NCBI GenBank assembly: GCA_017893485.1
Contig: CM030366.1
Coordinates: 182,160,594 to 182,224,593, forward strand
DNA length: 64,000 nucleotides
From: Hemerocallis citrina
Lineage: Eukaryota > Streptophyta > Magnoliopsida > Asparagales > Asphodelaceae
Reading direction: 5' to 3'
How positions within the stretch are numbered: the stretch's first letter is position 1; the number at the start of each line of letters is the position of its first letter. Positions 22,085 to 33,126 of the stretch are shown one piece after another. The translations under genes were made by a program, and so were the position numbers. The notes beneath the pieces were generated by a model. The model saw only the letters and a list, made by a program, of their open reading frames with translations. It ran no database searches and was not told the origin of the DNA.

Positions 22085-23733
22085 ACCTGGCTGTATGGCA
22101 TGTCACGGTCGACCGCACAGTCAACCGTCATGTTCCTATTTTGGGAATTCTCAATTGACAGTCGACTGTTCTGTTTGAGCGGTCGACCGTCAATTGCTTT
22201 GGGCTGTTTTGGTTGAATTTTCTTCGTTTCTTTTAAATGGTTATTTCTTCGATATTATGGATTATTGCTCTACTGTTTTAGATGATGTTTTTACTATAAA
22301 TTACAGTATTTTACAGAGAATTATATTTTATTTATACTAGAGTTTTAAATGTATTCTTATGACATTATTAAGTGAGTTAAATGTATTCAAAAGAATTGAT
22401 GTTTTGGTGATATTATACGACTTAAAAATATGGTTTTCTGTTATTTAATGGATTTAATATTTTATTTGAATTCTAGAATTTTATGAGTACATTATATAGA
22501 TTTGAATTTTTGTTAATTCAAGAAGTTTTCTTCATATAATCGTTGATGATGGATTTGTGAGTTTTATTGAAAGTTTTGATATTGATGGTTGAGTTATGAG
22601 TCTTTAGGGATTGAGTGGGGCCTTATCTACCGGCGGTTGAGATTTTGGTTATTGTTCAGTTGAGTTAAGCCCGGCAGGGTACACCAACTCTAAGAGATTC
22701 GCAATCTATTAAACAATTAATCAACTTAACAAGATAAGGACAGGCACTAGATGGTGATATGATGAAATGAGTGCAAACGTGAGTTATGGACTCCAAGATG
22801 ATCCAAGGAGTGAAATATTTCCTAGTATTCTGGGACGATGGACGTATGGGCCATAGAGTGATCCGCGGAGTGGGATTGATCTCCAATATTCTGAGGACGA
22901 GAGTGACGCTCATGGGGTATTTGTGCAATGAGGGTTCCAGGATGACCTTCGAGAGTGAGGCAATCTCTAGTTTTTCGGGACGATGGACGTAAGGGCCATA
23001 GAATGATCTGCAGAGTGGGATTGGTCTCTAGTATTCCAAAGGCGAGAACCGATACTTGCAGAATGTTTAAATCTCATAGTAGTCATCGTAGTAGGATTAG
23101 TTGCATAGCAGGGAATTTAACCCTATCAAGTGGAGAACGATAAGGGCTTGCACCGGACCTATGTAGAGTGGGATGCATAGAATCCGACAAGTATGTATTA
23201 GAGAGTCAGCATATAACATTGGTGTTTTCTTGACTTGGTATTATGCATATTGTTTCCTGTTTTTCTACACTTAACACTTAGTCTAGTTTCACTTGATGTT
23301 TTCATGTTTTATTGTTATTTCTTATTTAATTTATTCTTGTTGTTGATACATGATTGTTTATGACTCTATGCCTTATGTTTTATTTATGTTGCATTTATTT
23401 TTATGTCACACACCGTTATGGCTGACCCCTGTAGTTTTGGAGGTTAGGGTTATCTCTAGCCTCATGTTTTTACAGGTATGTACCTATAGCTTGGGATTTG
23501 GATGCTTGTGCTAGATTGATGTTATGGCTTATGTAAATTGTAAAATAATATGTTGTAAAATAAAGGATTTGTAATACAAGGTGTTTTCCGTTGTGCTTTG
23601 TAAAGAATTAATGTAATAAAAGTTAAAATTTTTTCTCTGTGTTTTGACTATGTTTACTATTACAATTGAGATTGATGCTTGGAAGTGTGCAACGTATTTC
23701 TGAGATATTATATGGGAAATTCGGGGCACTACA
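22085..23733 (+). mobile_element. LTR fragment, family B
   Basis: Ends in CGGGGCACTACA at 23733, the TG..CA-type 3' end of an LTR whose start would read TGTAGTGCCCCG. That start is not seen. The block GTTATGGCTGACCCCTGTAG...GGTTAGGG near 23410-23450, followed by a spliced-looking TTTTTACAGGT, parallels the family A block near 51670. Units with GATGATCC...GGGACGATGGACGTATGGGCC repeat at 22790-23040. GTCGACCG motifs cluster at 22107-22195. No gene. Confidence 0.6.
22790..23050 (+). repeat. Tandem repeats in family B LTR
   Basis: Three related units carry CGGGACGATGGACGTAWGGGCC, ATAGAGTGATC, GCGGAGTGGGATTGATCTC and AGTATTC-type blocks. Confidence 0.7.
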
Positions 23734-24234
23734 GAGAACCTTGTAGATATCTTCACCAAATCCATCCCAAATTACAGTTTTCAAAAGTTAGTACACCGGA
23801 TTGACATGAGAAGACTTTAGCAGATAGGCATATAAATGTATACGCTGATAAATTTTTGGGATGGAATGTAATGACTAAATGTATTATTTTTGGGGGGTGA
23901 TTTTCATTTCAATTGATGTAAGATCTAAATGTAATATTTTTTAGTGTTTTTGAGGGGGAGCATCCTGTAGATGTAAGCATCCTGAAGATGTCAATGGAGA
24001 CATCTTGAAGAATGTCTTTGCGCATTGTATTTTTTTCCTTCGGTAAATTTTTTTTTCTATTGGGTTTTTCCTTCGAAATGTTTTTAATGAGGCAATGTAA
24101 GTCGCACCCATTTAGATTCCTAAAGAATTAGTTGTACTCTTTTCTTTCGCTAAGAGTTTTTCCAAAATGTGGGTTTTTTCTTTAGGAAAGTTTTTCATGA
24201 GGCAATATTTTAAAATTGGGCATCCAAGGGGGAG
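23734..24234 (+). pseudogene. Copia pol 3' tail with polypurine tract
   Basis: The first 29 codons read ENLVDIFTKSIPNYSFQKLV and then MRRL followed by a stop at 23820. This is the well-known C-terminus of Ty1/Copia pol (LADIFTKxL...LGMxxL). About 400 bp of non-coding sequence and a polypurine tract AAGGGGGAG (24226-24234) follow, directly before TGTTGTGAAACC, the likely 3' LTR start. Everything upstream is missing; the family B LTR abuts at 23733. This is a different Copia element from the one at 26234. Confidence 0.85.
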
Positions 24235-24362
24235 TGTTGTGAAACCGTGACCACCTATTAGGTGGATATCCATCTATTAAGGTAATGGCCCAAACCCACT
24301 TACTCACGTGGCGGCCCAACCATACTACCAAATCCTAACCCTAATTTTTCCTTTATATATAT
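24235..24362 (+). mobile_element. Start of a Copia 3' LTR
   Basis: Begins TGTTGTGAAACCGTGACC just after the polypurine tract and runs through a TATATATATA stretch at about 24353, where Helitron-like sequence takes over. The rest of the LTR was not recognised. Confidence 0.7.
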
Positions 24363-25030
24363 ACTAGTAATATACACGTGCGATGCACGTAATAATTTTT
24401 TTAAAAAAAATTAAGGTAAAAACTCTGATTTACACGTGTGATACATGTCTTAATAAATAAAATTATATATTTTTAAGATAAATGTAAAGACTATAATGGG
24501 AGAGTTGGAGTTGCACGTAAGTAGGTAGATTTACAACTCCAACTCTTCCATTATAATAGTTATTATATATTATATTATAGATAGATAGATAGATATAGAT
24601 AGATAATATACACGGGTGATGCACATTTAATATATTTTTAAAAAATTAAAGTAAAAAATATGACGCAGTGAGGACCCGAACCTGAGACCTCGTTTATATT
24701 AGTTATGCACGTGCAATGCTTGGGTTGGTAGATTTACAAATGACACTAAGGCTTTCTCCCACTATAATATTACTAGTATTTAACACGTGATGCACGTTTT
24801 AATCAATATATAGTTTTTAAAGTAATATAATATAGCACGTCTTAATAAATATATTTATTTTAAAGTAATATATAAAGTATAATGAGAGAGTTTGAGTTGT
24901 ACGTGTAATGCACGTAAATTGATAGATTTAAATAAAGTGTACAATGAGAGAGTTGAAGTTGCATGTGCAATGCACGTAAGGTGGTAGATTTACAAATGAC
25001 ACTAAGGCCTTCTCCCATTATAATATTAGA
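24363..25030 (-). mobile_element. Head-to-tail Helitron-like elements
   Basis: Read on the minus strand, unit 1 begins TCTAATATTATAATGGG (25030) and ends with hairpin ACGTGCATCACGTG then TACTAGT (24772). The next unit starts at once with AATATTATAGTGGGAG and ends with hairpin ACGTGCATCGCACGT then ATTACTAGT (24363). A terminal hairpin followed by CTAGT, with a TC start, is the Helitron signature. A third degenerate hairpin with AATATACACGGGTGATGCAC lies near 24601. Units of about 259 and 409 bp are non-autonomous; no Rep or helicase is encoded. Confidence 0.55.
24555..24612. repeat. (GATA)n-like microsatellite
   Basis: GATAGATAGATAGATA with interruptions inside the Helitron-like region. Confidence 0.9.
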
Positions 25031-26151
25031 GATTAGTGATTAGAGATTATTATTATTATTATTATTATTAGAGATATATATGTTATGAATAAAGTGCCAC
25101 ACCACTAGGAAGATACAATCTATCTATTTCTATAATAAAAGCAAGAATAAAATCTGTCTAGAGTAGATCTGGATCACACATCTTAATCGTATAATATAAA
25201 TCTAATCTGAGCCGTACAAATCTCTCAAATATTTTAGATCTAGACCACATATTTTATTCGTAGATATAATCTGAGTCATACATATTCTTACTTAATTAAT
25301 CCCCCAATATAAGGCCAATAGAGTATATCATCCCTAATCCCCTCTATCTTCTTCCGTCTTCTCATCCCCCCCCCCCCCCAACCCAAAAAAAAAAAATCGC
25401 AAACCCTAATTTCCTCCACTCTTTCCATATCCAGATCAAAACCCAAAAATTACTCAAATTTAATCCATGGCTAAGCAAAAGGAACGCCACCGAGCCGCGA
25501 TGAGATCCTCCAACTGTAGATTCAAGCTCGATCTCACTTAATGGCGTCCCAGATTTCTCGATTGCTCTCATAAATTTATCATCTTTCTTCCTTCTCAATC
25601 CAACTGGATCTCGGATTCTCGACCAAAGTCGTATCTTGATGCGATCTGCGCGAATTGGGAGGAGTTCATGATGTCGATCGACTTCGAGGGGAGCCGGTGG
25701 ATGTGAGGTCGATCGGGCATGGTGAATTTGCAAAGAGTGAGTTCACTTGTGAGGGAAAGTCGATAACCATGCTTGCATCACTCCCCTACTACGGTATTTT
25801 TTTTAGAGTATAGATTTACACTTATTTAATTAAACCATGTAGTTAACTACATTATCTTGCATGCATAAAGCATAAGCTTTTTGGCTGATGCATATAATAC
25901 TGTACACTTTCTTGCTATGTTCTTGCTAAGTATAATCTATGACCAACACAACTAAGAGTTGACCCAGAATATCATTTTGTGTTAAAATTCTAACTGAGTC
26001 TTGTTTCACTCACAACACTATTATTCTTTATTTGAGGGATTTTTTAATTATTATTATTATTATTATTTTTATTTTTGTTTGTTTCGCGGGGGAGGGGGGG
26101 GGGGGAGGGGGGAGAAAATAGGGAAAAAAATATTATTCTTACTACCACTAA
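25031..26151. other. Non-coding region with possible gene 5' remnant
   Basis: Contains (TTA)n at 25048-25070, C(12)A(12) tracts near 25366-25398, a pyrimidine-rich leader-like stretch with AAACCCTAATTTCCTCC near 25402, and a G-rich tract at 26087-26113. An ATG at 25468 opens only a short frame. The spelling resembles a plant 5' UTR and first exon, but no protein family could be identified. Confidence 0.35.
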
Positions 26152-26233
26152 CATTTTAGGACTTCATTGAGATATATAAATTACATGCTTACTTCGGAGA
26201 ATACATTCTTATCCATGTTTTTTGTGTGCATGT
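26152..26233. repeat. Tandem duplication copy 1, left piece
   Basis: CATTTTAGGACTTCATTGAG through GTGTGCATGT matches 34968-35046. The Copia element interrupts copy 1 here, and CATGT at 26229-26233 is the left target duplication. Confidence 0.85.
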
Positions 26234-27198
26234 TGTTGACTCTTAGTTTGGTGTGCACAAAACGTGCTTATTAATACTAATAAGTTTAAAGTTAGTTGCT
26301 CAGATCTTCAGGATCAAATAATATCAGCAAGGGATCCAAGAGAGATTCAAGAATATTCAAACAAGGAAAACAATAAAGAATTAAGGCAAACACAAGCAAA
26401 AGAGGAAGATATTTAAAAAGAGTTCTTGATTAATTGGTCCACAAGAAAAAGAGGAAGAGATCAAGACCTGAATTTTTCTTTCCATTTTCGTGAGATTATA
26501 ATTGTATAAGATTGAATAAAGATGGATTAGTTTATGGTAAGAAAACAGGGTGGATTCGGAATAAACAGCGCGATACCAGTCGACTGTACTTCGTGACCGG
26601 TCGACCGCAACCTTGAGTTGTTTGAGAAGCAATCGACCTTTCACCTCTCTACTTTACGTCAAAGAGCTGAATGGTTGACCGCACTTTGCGATGTGTATAT
26701 TCTTGGAAAGTGTCGTTTTTATTTTTGATCGATACACTTCCCCGTCTATTAATATTGACGAATCCACTGTGTATTCTTAACCCTATTACTTCCGATAAAA
26801 TTCGTTTGAACTAATCTTTCGATTGTCAATCCGAGTGTGAGCGATAATTTTTCTGTTTTCTTCATTCAGGATCATTAAACGACCTTGAGTTTTGGTTTTT
26901 CTTTCTTTTCCACTTCGGTGAGATTGACGGGACTTGTATTGGATGTCCTGTGGGTGTAATAGGTCTCTCGGCCTGAATTCGAGAATCACTGTACAAAGGG
27001 TTTTGAGTATAGTGGAACGCTTATGGCAAAGAATTGCTACAAGTAGATGGTGTGGACGTAGACCTGGGGGTCAAACCACGTTATATCGCTGTGTCATCTG
27101 TGTTTGCTGCTCTTAACTCTTTTACTTACCTTGCACTTTATTTTATTAATTTTTTAATTCTGCACAATCACCCTATTCACCCCCTAGAGTGATTTACA
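26234..27198 (+). repeat. Copia 5' LTR
   Basis: Starts TGTTGACTCTTAG and ends GTGATTTACA. Compared with the 3' LTR it lacks 15 bp within the GTCGACCG cluster near 26600 and about 21 bp near 26670. Confidence 0.92.
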
Positions 27199-27199
27199 G

Positions 27200-27216
27200 T
27201 GGTATCAAAGCGAGGT
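27200..27216 (+). other. Primer-binding site
   Basis: TGGTATCAAAGCGAGGT, one base after the LTR. It matches the TGGTATCAGAGC consensus complementary to initiator Met tRNA with one substitution in the first 12 bases. Confidence 0.88.
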
Positions 27217-27254
27217 GCTTATCAAAAAGCTTAAAAGCTTAAGCAAAAGGTCCA

Positions 27255-28170
27255 ATGGCCGAAATCCCTTCTCCCGATAACTTGTACTCATCGGAGCCAT
27301 TTATCTCCAATGTGACAAGCCTTACATGATCACCATTTTTTGATGGAAAATGCTATGACGTCTGGAAAGTTCGTATGTCTCATTTTTTACAGATGCTCGG
27401 AGAAGAAGTATGGAATGTGTGTATCAATAAAACAGAAATTCCAGTTAGCTATGGGAAGACATCCTTTACAAAAAGCAAAGTTGGCCCTCAATACAGCAAA
27501 TTCCAAAGTCATGACGGCTCTCTATGCAGGGTTGAATAACGAAGAACTAATGCGATACGGGTGTAACTGCAAAACAGCATACGAGATCTGGAACAACATG
27601 CTGAAGCGGCATGAAAGAACCACTTCCGAGGTAAAAGCTAAAGTTAATTTATGTTTCTATAAATTTGATGTGTTTTGCATGTTGCCAAAGGAAAATGTGG
27701 ATCAAATTCTCGCCCGCTTCGATATCATTGCCCACAACTTGAGAGCTTAGGTAAGGGGCTAGATGATGACCGAAAGGTCGGAAAGCTCATAAGCTGTCTC
27801 ACGCCAGAATAGGATGTAAAGGCCGTTGCTATGAGGGAGACTCTTGAAGAGAAAGGATTCGACTACTACACATTCCAAGGAAAGCTGAAGACATACGAGA
27901 TGGAAATGTCGGAGATCAAAAGATACAGACAAAACATCGGGATTGAACCAAAGACCGAAGAGAAGACCATTGCATAAAGGCAGAAAAATCCCGACCATCA
28001 AAAGCAGATTCAGATCGTGAGGAGCCAAATGAGGACATTGCTCTATTGACAAAAAAAATTCGTAAGTATCTCAAACACAAGAAATATGGTAGCTACCAAG
28101 GAGAAAGAGAGAAAGATAAAGAGATGTGTGCTATAAGTGCAAAAAGCCTAGACACATTCGTGCAAATTGT
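27255..28170 (+). pseudogene. Copia gag pseudogene
   Basis: The frame opens at the ATG at 27255 (MAEIPSPDNLYSSEPF). It meets a TGA where the family usually has Trp before PFFDG, then shows YDVWKVRMSHFLQ. It shifts frame near 27445 into LQKAKLALNTANSKVMTALY and continues with TAYEIWNNM and KENVDQILARFDII, typical Copia capsid blocks. More stops follow. A CCHC zinc knuckle (CYKCKKPRHIRANC, spacing CX2CX4HX4C) lies at about 28126-28170. Gag would package the RNA, but this copy cannot make it. Confidence 0.9.
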
Positions 28171-28860
28171 CCAGTCTCACAAGACAGGAACATGGACTAC
28201 TACCGCTCCAACCCAAGTCTGAAAAAGAAGGCACTAAAAGCATCATGGTTAGATTCCGACTCAAGTGAGGGAGAGCAAGGCTACGACGACGTCGGCTTCA
28301 TGGCTCTTGAGCATGGTGAGGTGCAATCACCATCTCAAGAAGAGGTAATCGAAGAACCCACTTATGATGAACTAGTAGACATGTGTAATGGTTTGAAAGA
28401 CAATGCTAAGAAGTTAAGTCGTGAACTTAGGCCATATAAACAAATTTCGAATGATACCCAAGACTATTGTATTACAAAAAAACAAAAACTGAAAATAAGA
28501 ATGCCTTGATCTTGGAAAATTTTGAGTCATTTAGAAAAGATCATGAGGTGTTGCTAGAGAAAAATGAAATCTTAAAACAACAAATTCGAGTATCTTTAGC
28601 AATGCATGATGATCACTTAAGAGAAATTCATGAGAAAACTGTTTATATAGCCAAACTCACAGATGATTTAAAAGAATGTAAAAAGAAATTTGATGAGGAA
28701 GTGGAATGATGTAATGAAGCTCTTGAACAAAATAGGATTCTTGATGCTACATTAGACACTCTTCGTTGGAACACGAAAGACGATGAGATGACTAGGAAAA
28801 GATTATGTAAAAGAGCAACTGAGCTTGAAAAGATTGTTGAAAAATATAAAGGGCCCAGTT
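28171..28860 (+). pseudogene. Copia gag-pol linker with coiled-coil potential
   Basis: An acidic stretch (SWLDSDSSEGEQGYDD) is followed, after a frame change near 28500, by a Lys/Glu/Leu-rich segment with heptad character (ENFESFRKDHEVLLEKNE, LKECKKKFDEEVE) and an in-frame TGA near 28707. Such a region between zinc knuckle and protease is seen in SIRE-like Copia elements. Confidence 0.7.
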
Positions 28861-29204
28861 ACCTTATTACAAAAAAATCAAGATCTTATCATGATAATCG
28901 AGGGCTTGGTTGCGAAGAGCTAATACACCATCAAAAATGTAAAGCATCATGTCATGCACACTTGCACAAACTCCAACAAAATCATAAACCACTCCAAAGC
29001 TATGCAAGTGTGTATGACTCAAGACATAGTCGTATCACATGTCATTATTGTTGTAGACTAGGATACATTTCTTTTAACTATCCATTAAAAAGGAATACTA
29101 ATTGTGTGTGGGTGAGAAAGGATGTAAATGCAGGTTCAAAACAAACTTGGGCACGCAAAATTATACCTATTAATGTTGGTATAGGTAACTCAGCGTATCA
29201 AGAC

Positions 29205-29450
29205 TAAAGACTGGTGGTACCTTGATAGTGGATGCTCAAATCATATGACAAGTGACAGCAAATATTTTGTATCACTATCAAGGGAAAAAGGAAAGGACAT
29301 TATCTTTGGAGATAATAGCATGGGACAAACCATTGGTAAAGGTAAAATAAACTTTGGTTCCTCATGCTCCATTGAGGATGTTCTATTGGTAAGAGGTTTG
29401 AAATATAATCTAATTTGTGTTAGCCAATTATAAGATAAAGGCTATGCAGT
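29205..29450 (+). pseudogene. Copia protease remnant
   Basis: WYLDSGCSNHMT carries the DSG active-site motif of Copia aspartic proteases. DNSMGQTIGKGKI and KYNLICVSQL follow, ending at a TAA where the family continues with a charged residue. Confidence 0.88.
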
Positions 29451-29589
29451 CACTTTTGATAAAAATTCATGCAAAGTACTAGATAGCAATAAATCTTGTT
29501 TACTTCTAACCAACCGATGTAACAATGTCTATGTTATAAACTCTAATGAATTAGCACAAGAAAATATGAGGTGTTTTGTTGCAAGAAAT

Positions 29590-30560
29590 GAGGATGGTTG
29601 GTTATGACATTGAAGACTTGGACACATGGCTATGGACAATCTCAACAAACTCATAACCAAGGAGCTTGTAAGGGGGATTCATAAAATCAAATTTGAGAAA
29701 GATAAATCGTGTGAGTCGTGCCAATTTGGTAAGCAAACTAAAAGTTCTCACAAACCCAAGAAAATGGTATCAACTTCTAGACCCCTTGAACTCTTGCACA
29801 TAGATCTTTTTGGACCATCACGGATACGTAGTAATGGAGGTGCATGATATGTTTTTGTAATTATTGATGATTATAGTAGATTTACTTGGGTTGTCTTTTT
29901 ACCAAAAAAAGATGATACATGTATGTTTTAAAAAAATTCTGTCGAAGAGTGGAAAATGAGAAAAGCCTCACCATTGTCACTATTCGTAGTGACCGTGGTG
30001 GAGAATTTCAAAACGAACTCTGCACTTCATTTTGTGAAAAAAAAGGAATAAAATATGAGTTCGCTTGTCCTCGCACTCCCCAACAAAATGGGGTAATTGA
30101 AAGAAAAAATCGATCGCTTCAAGAAATAGCCCGAACCATGCTTAGTGAAAAATATTTACCTAAATCATTTTGGGCGGAGGCTGTCAATACAGCATGTTAC
30201 ACAATTAACCAAGTAATCATTAGAAAATATCTTGAAAAAACTCCTTTTGAACTATATTATGGCAAAATTCCCAACTTAAATTACTTTCGCATCTTCGGAT
30301 GTAAAGTGTTTATTTTAAATACTCTTGATAATTTGGAAAATTTTGATCGTAAAAGTGATGAATGTGTCTTCTTAGGATATTCTCTTAGTAGCAAAGCATA
30401 TCGTGTATTTAGTAAAAGAAGATGCACAGTTCAAGAATCTATTGATGTTATTTTTGATGAAACTAATCCCTACACCAAAGAAATACTGCATGTTGTTGTT
30501 GATGATGAGACAGGTGTTCGGGTTGAAAAGAAACAGGTTCACATTGAAGAAGACCTAATT
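29590..30560 (+). pseudogene. Copia integrase pseudogene
   Basis: An HHCC zinc-binding remnant is followed by CESCQFGK and by the catalytic core with HIDLFGPS (first Asp). An in-frame TGA falls near 29845, before YVFVIIDDYSRFTWV. After a frame change near 29920 come [10 protein letters not shown] (second Asp) and [13 protein letters not shown] (Glu). The [17 protein letters not shown] and FLGYS blocks complete the typical C-terminal region. Confidence 0.92.
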
Positions 30561-30799
30561 ATGAATGATCAAAATCAAAAATCTCATCAAGATGAAGATG
30601 CTTCCAAATCGCAAATAGAAGAGATGCCTGCAGAACAAATTGATGCCATGGAAGATGAACATGTACAACATCAAATTTCCACAGGTGAAAGACGCCCCGC
30701 ATGGAAAATCATGTCTAGCCATCCACCAAAACTTATACAAAGCGACATGTCAAAAAGGGTAACCAATCGCACAAAAGCTCAAAATTTCATGTGTTTTTC

Positions 30800-31870
30800 T
30801 GCATTCATTTCCATACTTGAATATAAGAACATTAAGAAGGCCTTGCAAGATAATGACTGGATCGTTGCCATGCAAGAAGAACTTAATCAATTCGAAGGAA
30901 ATCAAGTATGGAGACTTGTTCCTAGACCTCATAATAGAACTATACTTGGAACTAAGTGGGTGTTTAGGAATAAGCTAGATGAATCCGGATCAGTCACTAG
31001 AAATAAGGCCCGTCTTGTTGCACAAGGTTATAATCAACAAGAAGGTGTAGATTTTGATGAAACTTTTGCACCTGTTGCACGGCTTGAAGCCATTCGTATT
31101 TTACTTGCATTTGTTGCTTATATGGATTTTACTCTCTTTCAAATGGATGTTAAAAGTGCTTTTCTAAATGGTTTTATTTCCGAAGAAGTTTATGTTGCAC
31201 AACCACCGGGATTCACTGATCTCACACACCCAAACCATATATTTCGTCTTGATAAAACATTGTATGGTTTGAAGCAAAGCCCCTCGTGCTTGGTATGAAC
31301 GACTAAGTTCATTTCTACTTCACATAGGTTTTTCTAAAGAAAAAGTAGACACTACACTATTTATAAAATATGTTTCTGAAGACATTTCAATCGTTCAAAT
31401 ATATGTTGATGATATTATATTTGGATTCACTAATGAAAATCTTTGCAAGAAATTCTCAAAGCAAATGCAGGATGATTTCAAAATGAGCATGATGGGAGAA
31501 CTAACTTATTTTCTTGGGCTTCAAATACAACAAAGAAAGGATGGCATCTTTATCAAACAATCCAAGTATGCAAAGGAATTAGTTAAAAAGTTTGGACTTG
31601 AAACTGCAAATGCTTACAAAACACCTATGGCCACTACCACCAAGCTTTCAAAAGATGAATCTGGTAATAATGTTGATATCTCCACTTATTGGGGTATGAT
31701 TGTTAGTTTACTCTATATTAGTGTTTGTTTATGTGCACGCTTTCAATCGTGTCCTAAAGAATCACATTTGGTTGCCGTTAAGCGTATCATTCAATATCTC
31801 AAAGGCACACCAAATATTGGATTTTGGTTTTCGAAAAATAGAATTTTCTCTTGTAGGATATTCTGATGCA
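30800..31870 (+). pseudogene. Copia reverse transcriptase pseudogene
   Basis: [48 protein letters not shown] and LYGLKQSP are in one frame. A one-base shift at about 31282 breaks the PRAWYERL block. IYVDDIIFG (catalytic YVDD, about 31400) and FLGLQIQQ, PMATTTKLS and LKGTPNIGFWF follow. A second shift lies near 31850. Confidence 0.93.
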
Positions 31871-32320
31871 GATTATGCCGGTAGCTTGACCGATACAAAT
31901 AGCACTAGCGGTACATGTCACTTCTTGGAAAACTGCCTTGTCTCGTGGGCATCCACGAAGCAAAACTCTGTCACTCTCTCTATTGTCGAAGCTGAATATA
32001 TCGCAGCAAGATCCTGCTGTGCACAGGTATTATGGATGAAATCTACTCTCGAGGATTACAAGGTATTCTTTGATCATATTCCAATAAAATGTGACAACAC
32101 TAGCACTGTTCATATGACCAAAAATTCTAATCAGCACAGTCGCATAAAACACATTGATATTAGGTATCATTTTATTAAAGATCACTTTCAAAAGGGTGAT
32201 ATTTTACTTGAATATATTTCTATTGATTCACAACTTGCTGATATTTTTACAAAACCTTTAGATAAAAAACGGTTTCATTTTTTGAAAGGAAAGCTAAATG
32301 TGAATGATATCTCAGCATGA
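31852..32320 (+). pseudogene. Copia RNase H domain
   Basis: GYSDADYAGS (first Asp), SWASTKQNSVTLSIVEAEYIA (Glu), LWMKSTLED, CDNTSTVHM (Asp) and QLADIFTKPLD at the C-terminus. This last domain is open to its stop codon but is out of frame with the RT segment. Confidence 0.93.
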
Positions 32321-33111
32321 AATTCCCTTCTGCCGTCGACTGGCCGGGCGACTGTACGCCTGTACGGGTGTACGGTCGACTGGGCGGTCGACCGGTTTCT
32401 TCTCGGCTAAAATTGGTTTTATACATTTTTTTTTTATAAAAATGGTTTCTTCTATTTGCGGTCGACCAGCTATTCCTCTGGAATCTTTTTTTCTTTCTTT
32501 GCAAAATAAACGGTTGACTGTGCAGTCGACCGGTTTACCCTCTATGATGCGTTATGTTTTTGTCAAAAGAGATACGGTCGACTGAGCGGTCGACCGATAT
32601 GCTCTCGAGAATTTTTTTTTCTTAAAATAATCTCTATGGCGGTCGACCGGTCTCCTCTCTGGTTTTCGACAAAAAAAAAATTCACTCTTGAAATTCAACT
32701 TTTTATTATACTTGTATTGGTGAGAATTTTTAACATGCTTTCACTAGAATATTTTTTAACGAGCTTTCATTCTTCTTCTCCTTAAATCCCTCTTGTTGTG
32801 TTCCAAAAAGAGGGAGAATTTTTCTGAATGTTTTCAAATAAGTCTAAAGTATTCATGATATGTTTTCATAAAATGTTTTTTAAATACTTTGCAATGATTC
32901 TATGAATACCCTAAATTACAAATATGGTTTCAAAAGTCTTACATTATTCATAAATGTTGTAATTCAGTGGCATTGAATTATGGGGGAGTATCTATATCTC
33001 TCTTAAAAGCTCTTACTTATGAAAATTTGTGTAACAGGATATACTAAACTCAAAGGGAGTATTTATGTGGCATATTTTAATTTTCAAACATTCTAGCATG
33101 TTTTATTCACA
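32321..33111 (+). repeat. Copia 3' non-coding region with GTCGAC array
   Basis: From 32331 to 32660 six degenerate units of about 60-90 bp each carry one or two GTCGAC palindromes, mostly as CGGTCGACCGG or CGGTCGACTG, separated by T-rich spacers and a CCTCTNTGG block. The rest to 33111 is AT-rich without a gene. Confidence 0.85.
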
Positions 33112-33126
33112 CCAAAAGGGGGAGTT
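33112..33126 (+). other. Polypurine tract
   Basis: AAAAGGGGGAG just before the 3' LTR; it would prime plus-strand synthesis. Confidence 0.85.

Noticed and set aside
25362..25733. Minus-strand frame of 123 codons
   Set aside because: Starts and ends in homopolymer tracts with no domain. The plus strand looks more like an untranslated leader, but that too lacks a real gene.
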